From Streptomyces zhaozhouensis (lineage in GTDB: Bacteria > Actinomycetota > Actinomycetes > Streptomycetales > Streptomycetaceae): 64,000 nt of DNA. The position numbers and the translations under genes were made by a program. Below are positions 56,706 through 64,000 of this stretch, in pieces (positions within the stretch are counted from its first letter, which is position 1; each line of letters opens with the position of its first letter). The notes beneath the pieces are model-generated. The model saw only the letters and a list, made by a program, of their open reading frames with translations, ran no database searches and was not told where the DNA came from. The stretch covers positions 1 to 64,000 of the forward strand of contig NZ_OCNE01000017.1 of the NCBI RefSeq assembly GCF_900230195.1, written 5' to 3'.

Positions 56706-57686
56706 TCAGCGACGGGCGTGGGCGATGGTGATCACCGCGTGCTCCAGGGCGTACGCCGGGTCGTAACCGCCGCCCTTGACCGCGGCGTCCGCGTCCGCGA
56801 CAGCGCGCAGGGCGGTGGCGACGCCGTCGGCCGACCAGCCGCGGGCCTGCTGGCGGACGCGGTCCACCTTCCACGGCGGCATCCCCAGCTCACGCGCCAG
56901 ATCGCCGGGGCGCATCCCGCCGGGCGCCGACGCCAACTTGCCGATCGCCCGCACCCCCTGGGCCAGCGCGCTCGTCACCAGCACCGGGGCCACGCCGGTG
57001 GCCAGCGCCCAGCGCAGCGCCTCCAGGGCGTCCGCCGTGCGGCCCTCGACCGCCCGGTCCGCCACCGTGAAGCTGGAGGCCTCGGCGCGGCCCGTGTAGT
57101 AACGGCCCACCACCGCCTCGTCGATGGCGCCCTCGATGTCGGCGGCCAACTGCGCGCAGGCCGAGGCCAGCTCCCGCAGGTCGGCGCCGATGGCGTCGAC
57201 CAGGGCCTGACAGGCGCCCGGCGTGGCCGAACGGCCCAGCGCGCGGAACTCGCCCCTGGCGAACGCGACCCGGTCCGCCGGCTTGGTCATCTTCGGGCAG
57301 GCGACCTCGACCGCACCGGCCTTGCGGGCGGCGTCCAGCAGGCCCTTGCCCTTGGCGGCGCCGGCGTGCACCAGCACCAGACTGATCTCCTCGGCGGGCG
57401 CCGCCAGATAGTCCTTGACGTCCTTGATCGTGTCGGCGGCCAGATCCTGGGCCGCCCTGACCACCACCACCTTGCGCTCCGCGAAGAGCGAGGGGCTGGT
57501 CAGCTCGGCCAGCGTCCCGGGACGCAGCTCGGGGGCGGCCAACTCCCGCACGTCGGTGTCCGGGTCGGTCGCCTTCGCCGCGTCGACCACCTCGCGCACC
57601 GCGCGGTCCAGCAGCAACTCCTCCTGGCCCACGGCCAGCGTCACCGCCGCCGGCTGCCCCGTACTTCCGCTTCCCCTGCCAGCCAT
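56706..57686 (-). CDS. holA: DNA polymerase III delta subunit
   Basis: 326 aa clamp-loader subunit. N-terminal AAA+-like domain (LAVGQEELLLDRAVREVVDA, FAERKVVVVRAAQDLAADTI), followed by the delta lid and collar (GVRAIGKLASAPGGM, RELGMPPWKVDRVRQQARGW) and C-terminal VKGGGYDPAYALEHAVITIA. It opens the sliding clamp in the replisome. ATG at 57686; an ATG at 57698 is possible. It is convergent with rpsT and follows comEC by gene order. Confidence 0.95.
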   Translation of the reverse strand: MAGRGSGSTGQPAAVTLAVGQEELLLDRAVREVVDAAKATDPDTDVRELAAPELRPGTLAELTSPSLFAERKVVVVRAAQDLAADTIKDVKDYLAAPAEEISLVLVHAGAAKGKGLLDAARKAGAVEVACPKMTKPADRVAFARGEFRALGRSATPGACQALVDAIGADLRELASACAQLAADIEGAIDEAVVGRYYTGRAEASSFTVADRAVEGRTADALEALRWALATGVAPVLVTSALAQGVRAIGKLASAPGGMRPGDLARELGMPPWKVDRVRQQARGWSADGVATALRAVADADAAVKGGGYDPAYALEHAVITIAHARR

Positions 57687-57767
57687 GCCGCCCAGCATCG
57701 CACGCGCCACTGACAGCGGAGACCAGGTCCACGTCGGCCGGTGCGCGGCGCGCGGGAGAATGGCGGG

Positions 57768-58007
57768 GTGACTGACGCGCGACTCATCCTGGTGCTGCCG
57801 GACCGCGAGGCCGCCGAGGAGGTGGCGGAGCGGGTGGCCGAGCTGCTGGAACTCCCGGAGGAGCCCGAGCCGCTGCGGGACGCGCTGGCCGGCGAGGACG
57901 ACGCCGAGGACGCCCAGTGGCTGGTCGTCCTGGAGGGGCCGGTGGCCGACCCCGCGCCGCTGTCCGCCCTCGCCGAGGAGCACGAGGGCTGGCTGGAGCG
58001 GGAGTAG
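57768..58007 (+). CDS. Hypothetical 79-aa acidic protein
   Basis: The sequence starts MTDARLILVLPDREAAEEVA (GTG at 57768) and continues ERVAELLELPEEPEPLRDAL to WLERE. It is rich in Glu and Asp with a helix-prone N-terminus, and is regularly seen beside holA in actinomycetes. Function unknown. The comEC frame on the opposite strand runs through it. Confidence 0.65.
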   Translation: MTDARLILVLPDREAAEEVAERVAELLELPEEPEPLRDALAGEDDAEDAQWLVVLEGPVADPAPLSALAEEHEGWLERE

Positions 58008-61000
58008 GACCCCCGGCCGACCCCGGGGCCCGTCGGCCTCGGCCCGCCGCCCGATCCGGCCGCCCCCGCGCGGGGGCTAGCCTCCGCCCCATGAGCGAGA
58101 ACCCGAACACGCCCCGCACCGGCGCCCAGCGGCGGCGGGACCTCCAGACCCGGATGGAGCAGGAGCCGGACTGCTGGGTGGCGACGGCGGGCACGGAGGC
58201 GTCCGACGGGGGCGCGGCGCCGTGCATGGTGCCGCTCTCCTTCCTGTGGTGGGACGGGACCGTGCTGTGCAACACCCGGCGCACCAACCCGACCGCCCGC
58301 AACGTGGCGGCGAACGGGCGGGCGGTGATCAGCCTCGGCGACACCAGGGACGTGGTGTTGATGGAGACGACGGGCGAACTCCTGCCGGATGAGGCGCTGC
58401 CGCCGGCCGTGAGCGAGGCGTTCGTCACCAAGTCCGGCTGGGACCCGAGAGGGCGGGCGCCCTGGCGGTTTCTGCGCTTCCGCCCGCACCGGATCCGCGC
58501 CTGGCACGAGGAGCACGAGATCGAGGGCTGGGAACTGATGCGCGACGGCCGCTGGCTGGTCTGAGCCCGGCCGTCGCGGACCACCCCGCCGGGGCGGCCG
58601 GGGGCGGTCTCCACCACGGCCAGCGCGCCGTCGGTGTCGGTGCGCAGCACCAGGGCGCCGGCGTCGGTCAGGGCCGTGACCGTGTCGGGCGCCGGATGGC
58701 CGTAGGCGTTGTCCGCGCCGGCGGAGATCAGCGCCAGCCGGGGCCGCAGGGCCCGCAGCAGCGGCGGGTGCTGGTGGGCCGAGCCGTGGTGGGGGACCTT
58801 GAGCACGTCGACCGGGCCGAGGTCCGGATGGGCGGCCAACAGGCGGCGCTGACCGGACGGTTCGAGGTCTCCGGGGAGCAGCAGCGTCAGTCCGCCGGCG
58901 CGCAGCAGCAGGGTCACGCTGGCGTCGTTGTCTCCCAGCCCGGTCGCTTCCGCCGGCGGCCACAGCACCTGCCAGCTCAACTCGGGTCCCGCGCGGCGTC
59001 GTTCGCCCGGGACCGCGCGACGCAGCGGGACTCCGGCCTCGGCGGCGGAGCGCGCCACCCGGGCGGCCTCGACCGGGGACTCCCCCGCCGGCCCCGTCTG
59101 GATCGCCGCCACCTCCCGGCCGCGCAACACGCCCTCCAGGCCCGCCACATGATCGGTGTGGAAGTGGGTGAGCACCAGCAGCGGCACCCGGCGCACCCCG
59201 AGGCCGGTCAGGCAGCGGTCCACGGAGGCCGGATCCGGGCCGGCGTCCACCACCAGCGCCGTGTCCCGGCCCGCGGCCACCACCAGGGCGTCCCCCTGGC
59301 CGACATCGCACGCCACCAACCGCCAGGAGTCCGGCGGCCAGCCGGTGAGCACCCGGGTGAGGGGCGCGGGGCGCAGCACGGCCACCAGCAGCGCCAGGAC
59401 GGCGAGCAGCGCCCACCGGCGCCGCCACGGTGAACGGCGGGCCAGCAGCACCACCAGCGCGGCGCTGACCGCGGCCAACAGCGCCGCGCCCCACCAGCCG
59501 GCCGGCCAGGCCAACTCGGGGCCGGGCAGCGCCGCGCCACCCCGCGCGACGGCCGCGATCCACCGGGCGGGCCAGCTCGCCAGCCAGGCCAACGCCTCCG
59601 CCCCCGCCGGCCACCACGGGGCCAGCACCAACAGCGCCCAGCCCAGCACCAGCACGGGTGCCACCGCCGGCTCGGCCAGCAGGTTGCACGGGACGGCGAC
59701 CAGGCTGACCTGCCCCGCGAAGACGGTGACGACCGGGGCGCAGACCAGGTGCGCGGCCGCCGCCACCGCCAGGGCGTCGGCCAGCCGCACCGGAACGCCG
59801 CGCCCTCGCAGCGCCCTGCTCCAGCCGGGGGCGAGCAACAGCAGGGCGCCCGTCGCCAGCACGGAGAGCAGAAAGCCGAACGAGCGTGCCAGGGACGGGT
59901 CGTGGAGCACCAGCAGCAGCGAGGCCGCGGCCAAAGTCGGCAGCAGCGCGCGATGGCGACCGGTCACCACGGCCAGCAGCGCGATTCCGCCGCACAGCGC
60001 GGCCCTCAGCACGCTGGGCTCCGGTCGGCAGACGAGCAGGAAGCCCAGCAGCAACAGTCCGCCGCACAGCGCCGTGCCGCGCAGCGGCAGACCCAACCGG
60101 GCGGCCAGGCCGCCGCGTTCGCCCCGGGAGACGCTGCCGGGGGTGCCGATCAGCAGGGCGAAGAGCACCGCGAGGTGACCGCCGCTGACCACGATCAGGT
60201 GACTCAGCCCGGTCGCCACCACCGCCTCGTGCAACTCCTCGGGCACGCCGGAGCCGTCCCCGACGATCAGCGCGGGCAGCAGCGCCTCGGCGTCCGGGGG
60301 CAGCCCCTCGACCGCCTCGCGCAGCGCGGAACGCAGTGTCCCCGCGAATCGCTGGAGCGCCTCGGGCGCGTCGGTGACCCGGGGCGCGGACGCGCCGTCG
60401 GCGCGCAGCACCGCGCCCCACTCGCCGTCCCGGTGCGGCATCGGCTCGCCGACCCGGGCGCTCAGGCCCAACCGGGTGGAGGGCAGCAACTCCAGCCAGG
60501 GCTCCGGGTCCTCGGCCGCCACCACCAGCAGCACGGGCCCTGCCGAGGACCACTCCTCACCGGGGCCGGCCGTCAGCCGGCGCACCTCGGCGACGAGCAG
60601 GACCGGGCGCGTCGGCCGCTCCGGCCGGGCGGCGGCCAGGCGCGGGTCCTCGGTCAGCCGGACCTCGACGGCCACCTGCCGCCCGGTCAGCTCGGGCCAG
60701 GGGCCGGAGCTGACCGTCGCCACATGGCTGGTGGCGGCCACGGCGCCGGCCGCCGCGCAGAGCAACGCCAGGCTGAGCGCGGTCACCACCGGCCGTGGGC
60801 GGCGCCGCAGGGTAAGACCCAGCAGGGCGAGTCCGGCCAGGCAGCAGACGGCGGCGCCGAGGACGCCGGCCCGCGGGGGCAGATCCCAGGCGACGGCCGC
60901 CGCTCCCCAGGCCGCCACGGCGCCCGGCACCAGCCGCAGGTCCAACGGACCGCGCGCGGCGGGCGGCAGGGCGGACCGCCGGCCGCCCCGGGCGTCGGAC

Positions 61001-61275
61001 GGACCCCCGGGCGGGGCCGCCGGCGGGTCGTCGACGACCGCGCGGAGAGGGCCGGAGGGCCGGGGGTGGTCGGGGCGGTGCGGGATGTCAGGGCGGTGCG
61101 GGAGGCCGGGGCGGTGCGGACGGTCGAGGGGATGGGGGCGGTCGGCGGAGTGGGGGTGGGGATGGGGGTGGTCGAGGCGGTGAAGGCGGTCGGCGGAGCG
61201 AGGGTGGTCGGGGTGGTGCGGGCGGTCAGTCGGAGGGAGGCGGTCGCGGGAAGGGAGGCCGTCAGAGGGTGACAC
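57784..61275 (-). CDS. comEC: ComEC/Rec2-family competence membrane protein
   Basis: The recognisable protein runs from the coupled GTG at 61275 to about 58560: a membrane domain with an OB part, a competence domain (SHLIVVSGGHLAVLFALLIG, CNLLAEPAVAPVLVLGWALL), then a beta-lactamase-like domain with CDVGQGDALVVAAGRDTAL, THFHTDHVAGLEGVLRG, GDNDASVTLLL and PHHGSAHQHPPLL. It resembles DNA-import channels. No in-frame stop occurs at the expected end; the frame continues another 780 bases antisense to the PPOX and 79-aa genes to TAG at 57784. The start overlaps comEA by 14 bases. The N-terminus carries a Pro-His-Asp-rich stretch (residues about 15-75). Confidence 0.8.
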   Translation of the reverse strand: MSPSDGLPSRDRLPPTDRPHHPDHPRSADRLHRLDHPHPHPHSADRPHPLDRPHRPGLPHRPDIPHRPDHPRPSGPLRAVVDDPPAAPPGGPSDARGGRRSALPPAARGPLDLRLVPGAVAAWGAAAVAWDLPPRAGVLGAAVCCLAGLALLGLTLRRRPRPVVTALSLALLCAAAGAVAATSHVATVSSGPWPELTGRQVAVEVRLTEDPRLAAARPERPTRPVLLVAEVRRLTAGPGEEWSSAGPVLLVVAAEDPEPWLELLPSTRLGLSARVGEPMPHRDGEWGAVLRADGASAPRVTDAPEALQRFAGTLRSALREAVEGLPPDAEALLPALIVGDGSGVPEELHEAVVATGLSHLIVVSGGHLAVLFALLIGTPGSVSRGERGGLAARLGLPLRGTALCGGLLLLGFLLVCRPEPSVLRAALCGGIALLAVVTGRHRALLPTLAAASLLLVLHDPSLARSFGFLLSVLATGALLLLAPGWSRALRGRGVPVRLADALAVAAAAHLVCAPVVTVFAGQVSLVAVPCNLLAEPAVAPVLVLGWALLVLAPWWPAGAEALAWLASWPARWIAAVARGGAALPGPELAWPAGWWGAALLAAVSAALVVLLARRSPWRRRWALLAVLALLVAVLRPAPLTRVLTGWPPDSWRLVACDVGQGDALVVAAGRDTALVVDAGPDPASVDRCLTGLGVRRVPLLVLTHFHTDHVAGLEGVLRGREVAAIQTGPAGESPVEAARVARSAAEAGVPLRRAVPGERRRAGPELSWQVLWPPAEATGLGDNDASVTLLLRAGGLTLLLPGDLEPSGQRRLLAAHPDLGPVDVLKVPHHGSAHQHPPLLRALRPRLALISAGADNAYGHPAPDTVTALTDAGALVLRTDTDGALAVVETAPGRPGGVVRDGRAQTSQRPSRISSQPSISCSSCQARIRCGRKRRNRQGARPLGSQPDLVTNASLTAGGSASSGRSSPVVSINTTSLVSPRLITARPFAATLRAVGLVRRVLHSTVPSHHRKESGTMHGAAPPSDASVPAVATQQSGSCSIRVWRSRRRWAPVRGVFGFSLMGRRLAPARGRPDRAAGRGRRAPGSAGGPTPAPASPRAPRRGRTAARGRPPAPPGRPATGRPRRRPRRPARPAAARAPPGVPAARPPAPPPPRRPRGPAAPG
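58078..58083 (+). promoter_or_regulatory. -10 box for the PPOX gene
   Basis: TAGCCT ends seven bases before the ATG at 58091, which points to a leaderless message. No clear -35 box. Confidence 0.4.
58091..58564 (+). CDS. Pyridoxamine 5'-phosphate oxidase-like FMN/F420-binding protein
   Basis: 157 aa. The split-barrel core is TRMEQEPDCWVATAGTEASD, GAAPCMVPLSFLWWDGTVLC and TRRTNPTARNVAANGRAVIS, with C-terminal FLRFRPHRIRAWHEEHEIEG. The family binds FMN or F420; the substrate is unknown. The protein is intact and family-like, so it is real even though the comEC reading frame runs through the other strand. ATG at 58091. Confidence 0.85.
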   Translation: MSENPNTPRTGAQRRRDLQTRMEQEPDCWVATAGTEASDGGAAPCMVPLSFLWWDGTVLCNTRRTNPTARNVAANGRAVISLGDTRDVVLMETTGELLPDEALPPAVSEAFVTKSGWDPRGRAPWRFLRFRPHRIRAWHEEHEIEGWELMRDGRWLV

Positions 61276-62569
61276 GGTCGCGCAACTCCGCCAGCCGGCG
61301 CTCGCCGATGCCCGAGACCTCGCCCAGCTGGTCGACCGCGGTGAAGCCGCCCCGCTCCTGGCGGTGAGCCACGATCTCCCCGGCCAGCACCGGGCCGATG
61401 CCCGGGAGCGTCTCCAACTGCTGGGCGGTGGCCGAGTTGAGACTGACCGGGCCGGTAGGTGGGCCGCCGCCCGACCCGCCGCCCTCGGGTGTCGGCGCGG
61501 CGGCCGGGGCCGGCGTCTGTGCACCGACCAGCAACTGCTCACCGTCGATCAACAACCGTGCCTGGTTGAGCCCCTCGGCGTCGTCCGAGGCGACCGGACC
61601 GCCGGCGGCCTCCAGGGCGTCCGCGACCCGGGATCCGGTCGGCAGCCGGTAGAGCCCCGGCTCCCGCACCTCGCCCGCCACATCGACCACCACGACCGTC
61701 TCCGCGCCAGGCTCGCCGCCCGGATCGGCGGCGGTCTCCCCCGCGACGGAATCGTCCTCCGCCGCCCGCTCGGTCGCCAGCCCGGTCGTCGGCTCGTCGC
61801 CCGTGGTGGCCGGCTCGGTGACGGGGACGGCGCGCGCCCGCTCCGACCAGAAGTGATGGACGGCGAACCCGGAGGCGACGACCAGCACCAGCACCAGGGC
61901 GAGCCACGAGCGTGGTTCGAGGCCGCAGCGCCCCCGCAGCCAGGCCGGCATCCGCTCGGAGAGCGCCAGCCGTGCCCGCTGCCGCCAGGGCAGCGGGGCC
62001 GGCGAGGGCTCAGGCGACTCCGACAGCCCTCCGTGGGGGTCGTCGCTGTCGGGGGCACCGACGCGTTCCCCCGCCGCGCCCGGCGTGCCGGTGCCCGTGC
62101 CGTTGGCGGTGCCCGTGCCGGTGCCGTTGGCGGTGCCCGTGCCGGTGCCGTTGGCGTTGCCGTCGCCGTCGCCGTCGCCGACGATCTCGGTCAGACCGTC
62201 CGACGCCCCGAGCCCACCCGCCGTGCCCTCCCGTCGCCCCACGCCCACTCCGCCGGCCCATGGCCACGGCCGCGGCTCGGACGACGGGTCCAGTCGCGAC
62301 CACGGCTCGGGCGGAGGGTCGAGACGGGCCGTCGTCGTCACCGGCGCCGGCGGCGCCTCCCGGCCGGTCGGGAAGAGATCCGCCGCGCGCCGCTCCACTC
62401 CGCCCGGCGGTGGCGCACCGGGCCGGCCGAGGCGCGGCCGACGCCGCACCGCGTGCCGTGGCCCGGCGCCACGCCCCGGCCCACGACCGCTCTCCCGCCC
62501 GTCGCCGGGCCCTCGGCGCCAGGCGCCCCTGTGGCGCCCCGGGCGCCCATCGAACTGCTGAGTCTCCAT
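61262..62569 (-). CDS. comEA: ComEA-like DNA-binding protein
   Basis: 435 aa. A long disordered N-terminus (1-200) includes three GTGTGTAN-type 8-residue repeats (about 140-165); then one membrane helix (SWLALVLVLVVASGFAVHHF), a SLBB domain (VVVVDVAGEVREPGLYRLPT) and a C-terminal helix-hairpin-helix DNA-binding domain (SLNSATAQQLETLPGIGPVL, AGEIVAHRQE). It probably captures DNA outside the cell for ComEC. The stop overlaps the comEC start. ATG at 62569. Confidence 0.92.
   Translation of the reverse strand: METQQFDGRPGRHRGAWRRGPGDGRESGRGPGRGAGPRHAVRRRPRLGRPGAPPPGGVERRAADLFPTGREAPPAPVTTTARLDPPPEPWSRLDPSSEPRPWPWAGGVGVGRREGTAGGLGASDGLTEIVGDGDGDGNANGTGTGTANGTGTGTANGTGTGTPGAAGERVGAPDSDDPHGGLSESPEPSPAPLPWRQRARLALSERMPAWLRGRCGLEPRSWLALVLVLVVASGFAVHHFWSERARAVPVTEPATTGDEPTTGLATERAAEDDSVAGETAADPGGEPGAETVVVVDVAGEVREPGLYRLPTGSRVADALEAAGGPVASDDAEGLNQARLLIDGEQLLVGAQTPAPAAAPTPEGGGSGGGPPTGPVSLNSATAQQLETLPGIGPVLAGEIVAHRQERGGFTAVDQLGEVSGIGERRLAELRDRVTL
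62085..62170 (-). repeat. 24-bp tandem repeats within comEA
   Basis: Units of 24 bases (core GGTGCCCGTGCCGGTGCCG, then TTGGC on the plus strand) occur about three times. They encode GTGTGTAN in the disordered linker of ComEA. Copy number may vary between strains. Confidence 0.75.
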
Positions 62570-62719
62570 GGCCCAGGAAACTAGCCCGATTTCACACTCC
62601 GTGACCGAACAGGGGGAAATCTGTGGACAACCCGCCCCCTGTGGATAACCTCGTCACCCTCCGGAGTGAAACCGCGGAAACGGTGGCGCGGCGGGAACCG
62701 GCCCCGGCACCGCTCGCGT
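62570..62719. other. comEA/degV intergenic region
   Basis: 150 bp holding the comEA promoter on the reverse strand, the degV end, and two DnaA boxes (listed separately). It is AT-richer than its surroundings near 62580-62650. Confidence 0.6.
62622..62648. promoter_or_regulatory. Two tandem DnaA boxes
   Basis: TGTGGACAA (62622-62630) is the reverse complement of TTGTCCACA, the Streptomyces consensus. TGTGGATAA (62640-62648) is the reverse complement of TTATCCACA, a perfect E. coli-type box. They are in the same orientation, 18 bp apart, about 50 bp upstream of comEA. Confidence 0.65.
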
Positions 62720-63559
62720 TCACCGAGGCGAGACCACCGCACCCAGCAGTCCGGGCCCCGTGTGGGCCCCCAACACCGCACCCACCTCGCTCACATGGAG
62801 GTCCACCAGCCCGGAGAGCCTTCCCCGCAGCCGCTCCGCGAGCTGACCCGCGCGTTCCTCAGCCGCCAGATGGTGCACCGCCACGTCGACCGGCCCCGCG
62901 CCCGCGTGCTCCACCGCCAGCTCCTCCAGGCGGGCGATGGCCCGGGAGGCGGTGCGCACCTTCTCCAACGGCTCGATGCGCCCGTCCGTCAGTTCGAGCA
63001 GCGGCTTGACCGCCAACGCCGAGCCCAGCAGCGCCTGAGCCGTGCCGATCCGGCCGCCCCTCCTGAGGTGTTCCAGGGTGTCGACATAGAACACCGCCCG
63101 GGTCGCCTCGGCCCGCTTCACGGCGGCGGCGACGGCCTCGTCCAGGGAACCGCCGGCGTCCACGACGTCGGCCGCGGCGAGGACACTGAAGCCGAGCGCC
63201 ATGGCGATCATGCCGCTGTCCACCACCCGCACGGGCACCGGTGCCTCCCGTGCCGCCAGCACCGCGGCGTCGTGGGTGCCGGAGATCTCGGACGACAGAT
63301 GAAGGGAGACGATGCCCGTGGCACCCCCCTCCGCCACACGCCGGTAGGTCTCGGAGAACTCGGCGGGGCTGGGGCGGGAGGTGGTCACCGGCTGCTTCTG
63401 CCCGAGCGCCTGCGCCAGCCGGCGGGCGGCGTGCTCCGTGCCGTCCTCCAGTGCCTCGTCGCCGAGCACCACGGTCAGCGGGACGACCCGCACCCCCCGT
63501 CGCTCGACCGTCGGTCGCGGCAGGTAGGCCGTGGAATCGGTGACGAGGGCGACGGGCAT
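62720..63559 (-). CDS. DegV-family fatty-acid-binding protein
   Basis: 279 aa. VTDSTAYLPRPTVERRGVRV, GVRVVPLTVVLGDEALEDG, the SQPSPAEFSETYRR-like TTSRPSPAEFSETYRRVAEG, and VDSGMIAMALGFSVLAAADV are the family fold. DegV proteins bind fatty acids and, in Firmicutes FakB, hand them to a kinase; no FakA homologue is in the window. ATG at 63559. It is separated from comEA by the DnaA-box region. Confidence 0.92.
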   Translation of the reverse strand: MPVALVTDSTAYLPRPTVERRGVRVVPLTVVLGDEALEDGTEHAARRLAQALGQKQPVTTSRPSPAEFSETYRRVAEGGATGIVSLHLSSEISGTHDAAVLAAREAPVPVRVVDSGMIAMALGFSVLAAADVVDAGGSLDEAVAAAVKRAEATRAVFYVDTLEHLRRGGRIGTAQALLGSALAVKPLLELTDGRIEPLEKVRTASRAIARLEELAVEHAGAGPVDVAVHHLAAEERAGQLAERLRGRLSGLVDLHVSEVGAVLGAHTGPGLLGAVVSPR

Positions 63560-63649
63560 AGACCGGAGACTAGCGGAGCGGACCCCCCGGCTTCGCCTCG
63601 GACTCCCGGCGGCCGCCGCGCCGCCCCCGCCCTGCCGCAGCAGACAAAC

Positions 63650-64000
63650 CTAGCCGCGCCGCTCCCCCTGCTCGTCACCCCGCGCGGCGCCGGGACGCTC
63701 CTCGCCCCCCGCGACACCCGAGCGCTCCTCGCCCGGCGCGAGACCGGAACGCTCCTCTGCCGGCGCGACGCCCGGAGGCTCCTCGCTCGGCGCCGGGACC
63801 CCGGCGCGCCGGCCCTCGGCCGGCGACCAGTGCCGCAGCGCCGTCGCCTCCAGCTCGATCTGCCGCTGGAGGGAGTCGAGGTCCGAGCCCTCGTCGTGCT
63901 GCGCGCGGTCCCTGGCCGCGTCCCGCAGGGACTCGGCCGAGGCGCGGATGCGCTCGGCCCGCTTCTTCAGCTCGGGGAGCCGGGCGCCGATCCTGGCGCG
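63650..64000 (-). CDS. Hypothetical coiled-coil protein, C-terminal end (partial)
   Basis: 116 residues, open at the window edge. The helical part (ARIGARLPELKKRAERIRAS, AESLRDAARDRAQHDEGSDL, DSLQRQIELEATALRHW) is coiled-coil-like. The tail has imperfect repeats of EERSGVA type (PPGVAPAEERSGLAPGEERS, GVAGGEERPGAARG). Function and start are not visible. It is upstream of degV in the same direction. Confidence 0.55.
   Translation of the reverse strand, partial: RARIGARLPELKKRAERIRASAESLRDAARDRAQHDEGSDLDSLQRQIELEATALRHWSPAEGRRAGVPAPSEEPPGVAPAEERSGLAPGEERSGVAGGEERPGAARGDEQGERRG

Noticed and set aside
60374-61183. Plus-strand open frames opposite comEC, up to about 500 codons
   Set aside because: They are antisense to the conserved ComEC domains and of skewed composition; none has a start signal.

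Overview
The window is high-GC chromosomal DNA from an actinomycete, almost certainly a Streptomyces or close relative. The evidence is the very GC-rich third codon positions, frequent GTG starts, a DUF5753 regulator paired with DUF397 proteins, CIRCE-hrcA-dnaJ, a lepA/rpsT/holA/comEC/comEA cluster, Zur-type zinc uptake genes and TAGGNT-like promoters ending at leaderless starts. The species cannot be fixed from sequence alone. Most of the window is conserved core chromosome with a few accessory insertions.

Layout. 1-5.2 kb: tail of a lytic transglycosylase, then a ROK repressor divergent from two glucan-active glycoside hydrolases. 5.4-12 kb: dusB, glyS and a zinc block (znuA-znuC-znuB-zur). 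12-16.2 kb: uppS, recO, a membrane SpoIIE-type phosphatase and a lipoprotein. 16.3-20.3 kb: a two-component system coupled to an MMPL exporter. 20.5-23.3 kb: leuA behind a Leu-codon leader peptide, and a TerB-like zinc-ribbon protein. 23.4-29.3 kb: the phoH-ybeY-CNNM-deaminase-era cluster, interrupted by a small inserted block at about 24.7-26.4 kb. 29.5-36.3 kb: a PfkB kinase divergent from a GH4 glycosidase, then a second two-component system divergent from an ABC exporter. 36.4-42.9 kb: rnz, a HIT protein, an NSS transporter with its 45-aa MetS-like subunit, an acetyltransferase/LysR pair, and an XRE-DUF397-DUF397 module. 42.9-45.3 kb: an ABC-F ATPase and a TetR regulator that share one palindromic operator. 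45.3-54 kb: rsmE-dnaJ-hrcA, an MBL-fold protein, a DUF3097 protein, hemW and a fatty-acyl-CoA ligase. 54-64 kb: lepA, rpsT, holA, a PPOX protein, comEC, comEA, degV and the end of a further gene.

Common themes are short gene overlaps (ATGA or GTGA) that couple partners in operons, starts placed a few bases after a -10 box (leaderless messages), and a recurring repeat family placed at gene ends (about 0.3, 5.3, 11.3 and 16.27 kb). No tRNA, rRNA, CRISPR array, insertion sequence or biosynthetic megasynthase was seen. The points most worth following are the shared ABC-F/TetR operator, two tandem perfect DnaA boxes between comEA and degV, the comEC frame that runs antisense through two neighbours, the histidine kinase with an extra C-terminal membrane segment and outer domain, and the gene-end repeat family.
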